Positions 42,626 to 53,807 of a stretch of DNA of 64,000 nucleotides are shown here, piece by piece. Made by a program: the position numbers and the translations under genes. The first letter of the stretch is position 1. Each line of letters opens with the position of its first letter. The notes under the pieces were generated by a model. The model searched no databases, was not told where the DNA came from, and saw nothing but the letters and a program-made list of their open reading frames with translations. This DNA is from Taudactylus pleione (lineage: Eukaryota > Chordata > Amphibia > Anura > Myobatrachidae): NCBI GenBank assembly GCA_031769625.1, contig JAUIMM010000016.1, forward strand, positions 17,251,001 to 17,315,000. The letters run 5' to 3'.

Positions 42626-43110
42626 CTATAAAGAAAAGTGTAACTGAAAAAAAATGTGTTTTAAATCACCTCTAGGAATTTTAAGTGTGTACAAGCCTTA
42701 GTCATTGCACCTCTAGAAAAAGATCAGATGTCTTTGTTTACAGTAAATATTGAGATTGAGAACTGAGGCCAGAATAGCTACTATATGTGTAAATTTTTCC
42801 TTGATCTCCTTTAAAGTCTAAGCAATCTGCAGTGAAATTTATGCATTCATAATTAATCACAGCAAACTCAAATATGAAGGTTCTCTATGTATAAGTTTGT
42901 ACATGCTGCATATGAGAATTTTCTATCTGGAGTTTTGTATGTGCGCATGTGTATGTACTTCTGAAAAAAAAATCCTTGCAATACAGCAATTAAGGAATTA
43001 ACTTCTTAGTAAGGTAACATGTGGTGTGTTATACTGTATTATCTGTGTATTAGATAGCATGTAAACCACATATAATATTGCAGTTTATGATTTGAAGGAT
43101 TGCTGAATAT
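42626..43110. other. Non-coding gap within the ERV
   Basis: AT-rich sequence where protease and most of reverse transcriptase would be expected. I see no recognisable remnant. Confidence 0.5.
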
Positions 43111-44290
43111 GTGTTGTACTCTAATTCATTTATGTCATGTTTGAATGACACTAAACTATTGTTGCTTCATCTCTCACAAACAGGACACAAGGTTGCAATG
43201 GACAAATTACAGCTATGTCAGACTCAGGTTAAATACTTGGGACACTGTCTAACCCAGGAGCTACGACACTTGACCACTGACAGAATACAGGCCATACAGA
43301 CCATGACACTGCTGCAAAACCAGCAGCAAATCCATACCTTCTTGGGCATATGTGGATACTGCAGATCATGGATCCCAGGTTTTTCTATTTTGGCATTACC
43401 ATTGCAGGAATTGGTGTCATCCTCAAAACCCAACCATATCACACATACTGAGGAAACAGAGCAGGCTTTCATTAACCTTAAGGATAGTCTAACAAGAACA
43501 CCTGCCCTGGGAATACCAGATTATGAAAAACCTTTTGAGTTATATTGTACGGAAGCTGATGGTTGCACAGCAGGTGTCCTCACACAAAAAACATGGTGAC
43601 ACTAGCAGACCTGTAGCATACTACAGTGCCCAATTGGACACTGTGGCAAGACCACTCCCAATGTGTTTAAGAAGTGTAGCAGCAACCGCTCTTTTGGTCG
43701 ATAAAAGTGAGGATGTAATATTAGGTAATGATATGATTGTTTATATACCACATGCTGTGTCTGCACTGCTAAATTTTGCCCAAACTCGACATGTTTCTTC
43801 AGCTAGGTTCACAAAATGGGAACTAGCTCTAATGGCACTTACAAATATTACCATTAAACGGTGTAATACGTTAAATCCAGCAACGTACTTGCCATATGTG
43901 CCTAGAGATGCACAAAGGGTGGAGAGAGGTGAGTTGCTGATTGAAGGTGAGTTTTGCAGGTATAGTGACACATGATTGTATGGAGTATTTAAAACAGACC
44001 TTTACTGCTAGACCAGATATACGTGATACACCACTAGTAACTGCAGATTTGACATTTTACATGGATGGGAGTTGTCATAGACAAACTGATACAGGACAAT
44101 TATGCACAGGCTATGCTATTGTAAATGATGATGATGTTGTAGAAGCTAAGCCACTTCACTCACACAAGTGGCTGAACTGGTGGAACTAAAGAGAGCATGT
44201 GAACTGGTGGAAGGTAAGTCAGCTAACATCTACACTGACTCCAGGTATGCCTTCGGGGTAGTACATGAGTTTGGGGCTTTATTGCACTCT
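43111..44290 (+). pseudogene. Retroviral pol fragment: RT C-terminus and RNase H
   Basis: The first frame (43111-43599) shows the RT thumb/connection signature (VKYLGHCL, then FLGICGYCRSWIPGF and LPLQELV). A shift near 43595 moves to the frame of 43523-43975 (SRPVAYYSAQLD). RNase H follows with YMDGS and, after another shift near 44160, AELVEL and YTDSRYA, so its acidic residues are recognisable. The RT active-site motif at the extreme 5' end is degraded and the fingers/palm are missing. Sequence ends at the LTR. It reads as a gammaretrovirus- or epsilonretrovirus-like pol; I cannot decide which. Confidence 0.85.
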
Positions 44291-44313
44291 CACACCACAT
44301 AAAAGAACAAAAA

Positions 44314-44322
44314 TGGATAAAG

Positions 44323-44358
<36 letters not shown>

Positions 44359-45165
44359 CCATGACACATACAATGATGCACATTTGCACACACATATATA
44401 CATGCATACACATAGACGATTGCATGAGTATCCACATGCGTATACATAGACGCTTACATGCATACTCATATACATAGTTGACTGATGAATTCCTGTAAAT
44501 ATCTCACATTCACTTATGCAAGCACATATATAAAAGGTTCCCTAGAATTGAGCGTAATATTAGAGGTTTTGTTAGCTAATCATTATGGTGTAAAATGTAC
44601 ATATATGATATTTAAGGTATAGAACTTAGTAGACATGTCGTGTTTGGTATCATACTGACACCCTGTTTAATTCCAGATATCCGAATCTATTGGCAAAGGA
44701 GTCGGTGGTTATGGATTATGGGGAATTATTGGTTAGAATGTGTACTCTGTATGTAGTGTCTTAAGCAGTTTTAACTTGTATGGAGGGATGGACCATATCC
44801 CTGTTGTCACCATATGAACTGTCCTATGACCTGCATCGTACCAGAATGACAAGAATCAAGAACCAACGAAATCACGTATGCTTGTCTCTATTGTTGGTGT
44901 AACACTCTGGAAGGTATATAGGCTTGTGCTTTTGGGGCTTGATCTCAGTCATACCCATTTGATGACCGCAGACGTCAGGATTGATGACTGGGACCTGGAT
45001 CCGGGGCGCATGCATATGTATTGGCTGTACCTTTTGTATTTAATTGTCTTTGCTCTAATTGTGATAGATCAAAGCGTGTAACTTACTTTTTGTTGCAATA
45101 AGAACTTTTTGTGCTTTGGAACCACAATAAAAGTCTGGAAAGTAATTATTTCTGTTTAGCGATAT
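44314..45165 (+). repeat. 3' LTR-like repeat
   Basis: Begins like the 5' copy (tggataaagc plus TA tract), with a TATA-like tatataaaa at about 44527. It continues past the shared part into R/U5-like sequence with AATAAA at 45126-45131 ('ccacaataaaagtctgg'). Confidence 0.75.
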
Positions 45166-45176
45166 TGGGGTATTTA

Positions 45177-45672
45177 TAGTATCTTTTGAATATTATGCTG
45201 GAATATCCATGCTGGAGTGAATACACACCAGAAACAGGGGATAAAAGAATAGGAGCTTTATTTGAAGTGTTATGGTGCATACACATGGTACGACTTTTAT
45301 GAGGGATTTGAACGATATCGTTTATATCTTTATCGTTCATATCGTTCACTTTTTGGCAGTCACCAACCTGACAACTACCAACTATGCGGGTTCCCGCATG
45401 AACGATAATGATATCTATGATCTTTCATGCATGCAGGCCAATTTGGACGATTTTGTACAGATTTGCCTCTAAAAAGATAGCTTCACTGAAATATCTATCA
45501 TAGATATCTATCAGTGTGTACAACCAAAATCGTTTGACCTGCACTACAGAAAGTTGGAGGGAAATCTACTGTATCAATGATATTTATGGTTGTTCAAGTT
45601 GTTCCATGTGTGTGCACCATAAGACTTTTTATTTATGTGGTAACTGGTGTGTTCTTTATTGTATAGGGAGGG
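45177..45672 (-). repeat. Inverted partner of 39165-39305, split by a MITE
   Basis: 45177-45272 and 45620-45672 together are the inverse of the fragment at 39165-39305. The break between them is the MITE at 45273-45619. Confidence 0.8.
45273..45619. mobile_element. TA-flanked MITE with GGTGCATACACATGG TIRs
   Basis: Left end tggtgcatacacatgg; right end inverse tggtgcacacacatgg. TA on both sides (45271-45272 and 45620-45621) suggests a Tc1/mariner-type element. Internal 'gatatcgt' and 'atagatatct' repeats. The empty site is readable in 39165-39305. Confidence 0.8.
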
Positions 45673-48381
45673 GCTCTTGACTGCACACCCTACTGGTAAT
45701 GAAAGGTGCCATCATGCTGAGATTTAGTAACATACACAAAAACAGAGTTGCAGATGCACTATGCTATCATTACTGTTTACATTTAAATTTATTAAATAGA
45801 ATTTCAGGGGTAGTTTGCATATCAATGGCCAATGATACGGGCCTGCAAACCAGCGTCAAGGTCACCTCATTGAGCAGCTCCCTAACACTCTGGAGTTTAC
45901 TGGTACAGGAGACTCCTTCTGCAGAGGTGGATCTCCTATGTACAGATATGAGTTATTACTAATACTGATTACCAGCGAGTATTTTATGTATGTGTGTGTT
46001 ATTTTTATTCATTTATTTTCTAATTGTATATTCTTGTGTTATATAAACATGTATTAAATTATTAATTTTTATGATTAGCGAGAGCTCTTTTGTCTGGTTA
46101 AGTGGGATCACATATAACAGCATTGTTGGCCAAATAAGGCACATAATATTTATTTCCCACCTATTTAATATCCAGGTTTCTCTACCTTATGTATTTAGGC
46201 ATTGTAGAGCTGCACGTACATATTTGGCGACCACATGGTAAATGATTGATATAACATATGTCTTATATGCTTGATGGAGTCTGTTGTAGAGTTGATAAAT
46301 ATATTATCTCAAATTATTGAACCATGTTCTACCCATCCATGCTTTCACCAGCTCTTTCATGTGCGGGCGCAATAGTAAATATATTGGAGGTATCGGCTGT
46401 TACATATACCCCATATAATAACATGAACATTGGAGAGAATTTGCATTCTTGGATGGTTTAGGTTTGTGGAAACTAAAGAGAATTCCCAATCTTGGATACT
46501 TCTTTATGAACATGGTATCTCCCTCTTATCAGGATCTCCAGCAATATGAGATACCCCAATGAATAGTTCTACAAATGTTTGCAATTAAGGCATGCTGCAT
46601 TTACACAGCAAGAACTTGGATGTTCAGATACGGCTGTATCTCTGCTGGAGATCACTTTATGGGTCTGCGTACAACGTTAATTGCCAGAATATATTACATG
46701 TGCCCGAATAGTGATCTAATTCCATGCATGTTTTTTGATGATAGGACAAAGGATGTGGGTGATCTATTTGAGGAGGACATGAGGGGAGTGCTGCACAAAG
46801 ATTTCTGCTTGGCTGCTTAGGTTTACGGAAAAAGATGGCCTTGTTTGTGGTGAAGCCCTGGCAGAGAGAAGCAGTTGGCTGGAGTTAAGACATCCTTACT
46901 GAGGTAGGGAGTACTTTAGGTCAAGGCTTGACAAACCGCGGAGGCCAGGCCATGGTGACCAAGAGTTTAGACCTTGAAACTAAGTTTTAAAAGGGCCAGG
47001 GACACTACTAATAAAGCTACTTTTAATTAAATTGAAAAAACTCTGCTCCAGAGGTTTTTATGGCCGTGGCCCACTACATTCAATTAATGCGGCTCAGCTT
47101 CCTCTATTCTGCCAGAAATATGTTGCAGGAAGTATAAATGGTATACCTAGACCAGGCGCAGATCATGCAGAGGTAACTACAGCGGGAATGTGGGCTGGGA
47201 TGGCTATATACCATCAATGATTCAAAATCATGATGTTGAATACTTTTACCATCAATGACAGTCAATGGTTCTCTGCCATTGATGGAGGAGTAGGAGCTGT
47301 TTTTTTTTTTTTACTGGTCGGAGCTTAGTGAGAGCTTTAGCTAATACATTTCTTTTCACCCTTTACCGGTATGACAGGATTACGAAGAACAAAATCTACA
47401 TCTCTTTTTTCCAGTGCAGAATCACCTCTCTCTTGGCTCACACCATGATCGGCAATAAGCCCTGTTCCTAATACAGGTTGCTAACATTATCGTACAGGGA
47501 TGATGGAGTTAGACAGCTCTGATGCCGGTGGGAAAACTTTTTTCCCCTTTCTTTTGAAAGCTCTCCCCAGGATTTGGTCACAACCCCTTCAGTACCCAGT
47601 CCTTTTGCAGCTCTTGGCTCCCCTGAATATGGGATCCTTGTGCATTGCACTCCCTGCATCCATTATAAATACACCTATGACTCCACCCCATCCCAACCTC
47701 CTCCCTCCTGCAGCTGTGTACTTCTCCATTTAGGGTCTGTTCCGATGCTCTAGTAGTGGTAGCCATGGGCGGGGTGGCGTGTGTCACAGGCATTCACCTT
47801 GGCTCCCACTGTACATGCATGAGACATGACAGAAGTTAGCAGATTATTATATAGCTATGTGAAGGCTGCTTGCTTATATAATGCATATGCTGACACTGTT
47901 GGACAGGCAAATGAAAGGCCCACCAGGGAATGCAGTAATAGGTACCCAAGCTTAAGAGGTATGGCCAGCCACCACAGAGGGACTTGGCTAACCATTAGAG
48001 GCGACTTGTAAAGAACAGGGCCCCTTTGTAAAAGAGGGGAGAAGGGTGTGTCAGGACCACCCACTTTAATTGACAGGAGGACTATTCTTATGTAGTACCC
48101 AATTGGACCATGATCCTGCTCCACCAAGTTTTTTTCCCCTAAAGGAAGGGGTGGACCCCACAGGGAATGTTCCCTGTAAACCTGTGGACCAGTCCAACCC
48201 TGCATGCAGAGGCTGAACACTTTATTTGAATCAGAAATTTGTGGAAATATTGTTTTCTCTTTCTACAATCAGGGTGCATACTATTGAGGCTTAAATTGGA
48301 CGTGGTAACTTTTAAAGAGTTGAAAAATAAAAAAAAATAAAAAACAAAATGGAACAATTTCCACTAATTTTGAACTACTGA
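45673..48381. other. No gene recognised
   Basis: 2.7 kb without a clear transposon end, tandem array or convincing exon. Frames of up to 121 codons (for example minus 47855-48220) have no family signature. Confidence 0.4.
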
Positions 48382-48655
48382 ATTCTATGTAGAAACAGAG
48401 CTGATGTGTTATTTAATTTCCTTGCTACAGACATGCAGGGCTGCTGAGAGCTGGTACTGGTAGGGGACATGGACATTCTATGTAGGGACAGAACTGACAA
48501 GTTATTTAATTTCCTTGGTACAGACATGCAGGGCCACTGAGATCTGGTACTGGGAGGGGACATGGACATTCTATGTAGGGACAGAGCTGACGTGTTATTT
48601 AATTTCCTTGGCACAGACATGCAGGGCCACTGAGAGCTGGTATCGGGAGGGGACA
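48382..48655 (+). repeat. 93-bp tandem repeat, three units
   Basis: 'attctatgtagggacagagctgac' units start at 48382, 48475 and 48568 and end with 'gagctggtactgggagggga'. Units differ by a few substitutions. Frames crossing it on both strands (112 and 122 codons) are artefacts, as 93 is divisible by three. Confidence 0.92.
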
Positions 48656-49366
48656 TTGCCAAATCCGGGAGGCGCAGCACACTGCAAATGTGGACATTTG
48701 TCGCCCTCAGCATGTGAACAAGTAATTAGTACCCCCCCCTTTAATGCCCCTGTGGACATGACTAAGGGTGGTCATACACTAGAGAATTGCAAGAACCCCT
48801 CTGTTGTGGAAAAACTACACTCAAGTGTTTTGGTTCGGTTTCAGTTATGGTCTGGAATTTCTTTTGGTAAAAAAATCAGCTAAATCATGTAATTTGGAAA
48901 TGTTTACATTTAATCCAAAACTCAAGATCCAGCTTTTAGATCTGAACTTATGGGTAGACCTGAGACGATTCTATTTGGAACCCCAAAAATGATTCGGAAC
49001 TCAGTTTAATTTGGAACCTTAAAGTTCAGGTGTGTATGGTTTTCAGCAGAACCAAACAGCTCATCTTTATCATCTAAAGACATCTGGTGTGTACAGACAA
49101 CCCTCTGACCAACCAGTATACTGGCCGCAGAAACTGCTGACACTGACATCACAACTGGGCAGGCAAATTAAAATTCTCGCCCAGTTGGGATGTCTGGTCA
49201 GACATATTCAGTAGCCAATTGGTAAGTGTGTCTGCGTATCAAATCGGTCACTTGGTATACGAAGACAGTCGGTCGGACTGAGCGAGGAGGATATAGTAAA
49301 ATGTATTACTAACTGTATATTACCTTCATGTGTCATAGATAAAAAATTGCATGCTTTCGGGAGTTG
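48656..49366. other. Probable MITE debris, no gene
   Basis: Phrases such as 'gtggtcatacactag' and 'gtgtgtacagacaaccctctg' with inverted partners suggest small TIR elements, but I could not fix their ends. Confidence 0.35.
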
Positions 49367-49620
49367 TTTTTTTTTATCTTATCATTTTATTGAGTTTTTA
49401 AAGCACACCCAAACAAAATAACAGAAACTGCAGTATAGTAGTAATATCAGCAGATATATCACAATTCACAATAGGTCACATATTGATAATCAAATCAAGT
49501 GATACATAAAAAGAGAACATAAGTCATGGTAAACAACAAAAATATAGACCATAGCTATCTCAGACCATACGGATATTGCAATGCGGACCCATAGGCGCCA
49601 TCTGGGCCCACGAGATCTAA
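49367..49620 (-). mobile_element. 3' tail of a non-LTR retrotransposon (LINE), minus strand
   Basis: On the minus strand the sequence ends with 'actcaataaaatgataagat' followed by an A run (T run at 49367-49375 on plus). This is a poly(A) signal and tail as in L1-like LINE 3' ends. No reverse transcriptase sequence remains. The class is tentative. Confidence 0.45.
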
Positions 49621-49679
49621 GACTATATCAATAGGCTATATAAGCAGACATAGGGATAAATTTATCAACATTCGTGTTG

Positions 49680-50470
49680 GTCCCAATTTGCATTTTCGGG
49701 TTATCGATTCCTACCTATCTATCCACTCTAAAATGTCGCTATGTAGCGTTATAAGTCGCACAAGAAATAATTGCTTTCAGACTTTGATTGTGGTTCCAAA
49801 GCACAAAAAGATATTATTCACCAAAAAGCAGATGGTTACGCGCTGTGATCTAAATACAATTAGCACAAACAAATTATACAATCACAAGTTACAGTCGTTA
49901 CATACGCATGCGGTCTGGATCCAGATCCCGGCATCATAGATGAGACCTCTGTCAACAGCAAAGAAAAGATGACTGACTAGCTAGATTCAGAGAGCTTGCA
50001 CATATACCCTTACAGAGATAGGCAATACAATAGAACAAGTTGGCATGATTCCATTGGTTCTTTTTCCTGGTTCTTCTGTTACAGTACAGTTCATAGGTCA
50101 GTTCGTATGATCACAGTCCAGCCTCCAACAGCTCTTTGTGTCCATTTTCCCGCTGAATAACAAGTCTAAACTGGATGCATTACAGAGTACATTTTAATGC
50201 CTAACTCTCTATGATCCATAATTTGCAGACACATGTTGCGAATTCTTCACCGAAGGAACCGGAAATCTGCAAATACACAGTGGTTTAGAATGACACCAAG
50301 CACAGGCTGCTTATCATGTACTAAACCTTAGATATCAAATAACATGTATTTCACAACATTACTGTCAATGAATAAAACCTTAAATATTAACCTTAATGCT
50401 AGGGAATCTTTTTATGTAAGTGTGCAGTGTGTAAGTATTGGGATATTAAGAAAAGACGCTAGTTAGCGTT
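49680..50470 (-). mobile_element. Solo LTR of the ERV family, minus orientation
   Basis: Read on minus, it matches the 3' LTR: 'gattccctagcatt', 'caggaaaaagaaccaa', 'gatctggatccagaccgcatgcg', 'tttttgtgctttggaaccacaat', 'aaagtctg' and 'caattatttc'. The poly(A) signal has mutated (aatcaaa). Divergence is greater than between the two LTRs at 40-45 kb. Confidence 0.65.
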
Positions 50471-52067
50471 GTGCGTCTACATGTTTGTGAAGTACACCGT
50501 GGTACGTGTTTTACAGGGTTGGTCATATTATATGTTTATATTAATGTACGCATTTATATAATGAGGACTTTTTGCATTGTTATATTGCGTGGGAATCGCA
50601 CTACGCTAAATAATAGCATCGCCGTATGTACTTATGTGTGAGATTCGCTAAAATGGCGCTGGGCGGTCATTCGCAAAATGGTGTCTTGTTGCCATTCGCA
50701 AAATGGCGTTGTGCAGATTTTAATTTTAACAGATTCTGTCTCAGCCAATTATCCAGCTTTGACAAGGTGATAATATAATTTTTGGGGGAGTTTACTATCA
50801 TCAAAGTCGGGTGATTTATTCATTTTTTCAGGTTGAAATCGGGTGGTTTAATGCCGCAAATTGGGCCATTTTGAACAATAAAACTTATATCACCATTGGC
50901 TCAATTCGGAAGTATTTTGCACTTTTTTAATACAAGTCGGGAATTTACCATTATTAATTTTGCTAAAGTCACCCGTTTTACACTCAAATCGGGGACTCAA
51001 TAGAAGTTTTAAATGCACCACCTCCAGAGCTGCGGGTTGCCATCGAACATACACAAATCAGTGTGATTTGTGTATGTTTCTGAATGGCAAGTGTGTTCTA
51101 AGGGTTGATTTTAAAAAAAAATGATGTGAGGTCCCTCCCAAAAGGCTAACCAGACCCGGACTTGCCAGCCTGTCCTGGTACCTAAAATTATGGGGAACAA
51201 AACAAGTAGGGTTCCACCGTAAATAATTTACCAGCACCAGGCTGCAGGGCCAGTCCTGGTTTTAATTATAGGGGGAAAAAAAATTACGTAGGTGTCCCCC
51301 TATAATTAAAACCAGCACCGGACCCTTTCTAGCGGGGGAATGATGCCACAGCCAGGGGAGCACTTTCACCTGGCCCCCCCAGCCGCATCATCAGTCCTGA
51401 CCATTAGTTAGCCCAGGCCAAGGATCCCTGGGGAGTTGGGGACCCCTGTAATAAAGAGGTCCCCCTATCCATGGCACCCCTGGCCTAGGCTGATAGCCCG
51501 GGGCTATCCCCATCACCTTAGGGCGGTGGATTGCGGGTTGATAGTGTATGTAGTGTGTAAAAAATAGAATTAACATTGTCTTTACAGTGGAACTACAGGT
51601 TCCAGCAAGCCTCCCCCACTTACTGGTACTTGGAGAACCACAAGTAAGAGCATGCGGGGCATTAAGGGCCTGCTGGTACCTGTAGTTCACCTGTAAAGAA
51701 ATATGTAAAAAAACACACAACACACACACTGTGAAAGTACAGTTTTATTACATACATACACACATACATACATACTCACCTACATTACCAGGAGTGGTCC
51801 CCTTGTCCAAAGTAGGCATCCAAGGTCATCAGGGCATCAGGACATCGCATTATAACACATTTGTCCTTTTTTGCACATTTTTAACACTTTTACTGTTTGT
51901 TTATTATATTTGTATTTTCACTTCTCCATCCTACATATGCAGCTGTAGCCGCTATTACCTATCTTACTTTACACTTCACCTTTCTCATTAGAGCAATGCC
52001 TTGGGGTGGCTCGGCTGAGCTGGTCTGGGATTGTCCTGTGCTCTGGATTTGAACCCTAGTATGTTAG
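50471..52067. repeat. Dispersed repeat region with a strong hairpin, no gene
   Basis: 51256-51275 (ctggttttaattataggggg) pairs perfectly with 51296-51315, a 20-bp stem with a 20-bp loop. 'gatagcccggggctatcc' near 51490 is another palindrome. The composition resembles a large MITE, but no outer TIRs are fixed. Confidence 0.45.
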
Positions 52068-52240
52068 GGACCTACCCTACAGAGGTTACCTGGATATGGT
52101 GGGTAGGCCCACAACCTTGGCCATGATTATGCTAAAAACCTCTATTTATGTATTGCAACATTTTATTGCATAATGTATTTAGATATAATTAGTAATTTGG
52201 AGTTGTGTGCCTGTGATTTGTCTTTTTTTGTGCCTGCATT
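52068..52240 (+). repeat. Dispersed repeat shared with 41533-41700
   Basis: Second copy of the 'cctacagaggttacctggat' repeat; see the first copy. Confidence 0.75.
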
Positions 52241-52432
52241 AATAGTCTCAACAGGTAGCACCTCCCATTATATATATTCAGGGTGTGCAGTCTAGGACCC
52301 TTTCCTATACAATTCTGGCATGAAGCCAGAATCTATAGCGCAGTGCGCTGAGGTGAGCTGCTGACAGGGAGGAGGGGGCCCAAGCGGAGGCTGCACACGG
52401 CCCCCTCCTCTCTTAAAACACCCCTGCTATGA

Positions 52433-52669
52433 GGTTAGCAATTTCTGAGTAAGGTCAGAGCATGTGCAAGTGTGCGTGAGGCTGCGATGGTACTCGATGT
52501 TATGATGGTTTTGCAGTCTTCCGAAACATTACGAATGTGTGTAAGGTGAAGTGGGCGTCCTTATGTAGTGCTGCGTATGACATTGCAATGGATTAGCATG
52601 TTATCGCAGTTGAACTGCATGTGTCATCGCTATTGCAATCGCAGTTGCGATCCGTAGAGAATCAGGCCC
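52433..52669. mobile_element. Truncated Harbinger-type MITE (right half)
   Basis: Matches the right half of 28298-28832 ('gcaatttctgagtaaggtca', 'gatggtactcgatg', 'cagttgaactg', 'ttgcgatcc') and ends with the TIR-like 'gagaatcaggccc'. Confidence 0.75.
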
Positions 52670-52674
52670 AATAT

Positions 52675-53135
52675 CCGCTATTGCGACATATTGAGACGGT
52701 TGCGGAGGGCAATTTGTCTAAAACGACCTGGGTTGCTGCAAACAGGTGTCATATTGTTGCATGATAACGTCAGGACACACTCAGCCAATTGCACACGTGA
52801 GTTGTTTCGGTGCTACCATTGGGAGGTACTGGCCCATCCTCCCTACAGCCCTGACCTGGCACCGATTGATTTACATCTCTTTGGACCATTGAAGATGCAC
52901 CTGGGTGGAAGGCGATTCGGAAACTGACGGTGTTCTGGCTTCAGGCACCTGACACTGATTTCTTCTATGCCAGGATAGATTCCCTTGGTGCACCATTGGA
53001 ATAAATGCTTAGACATGTATGAGGACTATGTGGAAAAATAATCTGTACCAAGGCCATTCTATTGATTATATGTATATGTATGAGCTGAAAAAATGTACGC
53101 AATGAGAGGTCTTGTTACTTTATTTAATGAACCAT
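52675..53135 (+). pseudogene. Mariner transposase C-terminal fragment
   Basis: The frame 52691-52927 encodes LLHDN (D24 of the fragment) and HPPYSPDLAPID (D59). Exactly 34 residues separate the two aspartates, the D34D spacing of mariner transposases. HLFGPLKMHLGGRRF follows. Past a stop, family sequence continues in nucleotides ('gacactgatttcttctatgc', 'ggaataaatgcttagacatgtatg', 'gactatgtgg') to the element's 3' end. The N-terminal DNA-binding half and first catalytic D are absent. Confidence 0.88.
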
Positions 53136-53695
53136 CCTCATTTCACTTCACTATGAATATATATATATATATTAGGGGTGTGCACCGGCCACTTTTCGTG
53201 TTTTGTGTTTTGGTTTTGGATCTGGATCTTTCTTCGTGTTTTGGATCTGGATTGGTTTTGCCAAAACCACCCTTCCGTGTTTTGGGTTCTGGGTTTTGTG
53301 TTTTGGATCTGTATTTTTTTTAAAAAAAGCATAAAAACAGCTAAAATCACAGAATTTGTAGGTTTTTCTGCTCCTATGCTATTATTAACCTCAATAACCT
53401 TAATTTCCACTCATTTCCAGTCTATTCTGAACACCTCACACCTCACAATAGTGTTTTTATGTCCAAAACGTTGCACCGAGGTAGCTGGATGACTATGCTA
53501 AGCGACACGAGTGGGCGGCACAAACACGTGACCCATCTAGGCGTGAAACTGCAGTGGCAGACAGGATGGCAGTTTGAAAAACTAGGCCCCAAACTGTACA
53601 TAATGCAAAGAAAAAAAAGAGGTGCAAGATGGAATTGTCCTTGGGCCCTCCCACCCACCCTTATGTTGTATAAACAGGACATGCACACTTTAACA

Positions 53696-53751
53696 AACCA
53701 ATCATTTCAGCGCCAGGGTCTGCCACACAACTGTGGCTGAAATGATTGGTT
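53696..53751. repeat. Hairpin just beyond the hAT stop codon
   Basis: 15-bp perfect arms aaccaatcatttcag (53696-53710) and ctgaaatgattggtt (53737-53751) with a 26-nt loop, about 57 bp downstream of the stop codon in the 3' UTR. Confidence 0.85.
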
Positions 53752-53807
53752 CGTTTGGGCCCCCACAAAACAAGCTGGCAATTAATGTGTCCCTGCACAA
53801 ACTGGCT

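Larger units (their letters stand above)
40291..45165 (+). mobile_element. Degraded endogenous retrovirus
   Basis: Two direct copies of a 640-660-bp LTR-like sequence (40291-40945 and 44314-44965, the latter continuing to about 45165) enclose gag-like and pol-derived sequence. Gag-like material is at about 41.9-42.6 kb and pol at 43.1-44.3 kb. The pol region stops inside RNase H directly at the downstream LTR, so integrase and env are missing. The 5' LTR copy loses similarity after about 40945. Frameshifts are frequent. A solo LTR of the family lies inverted at about 49.68-50.47 kb. Confidence 0.75.
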
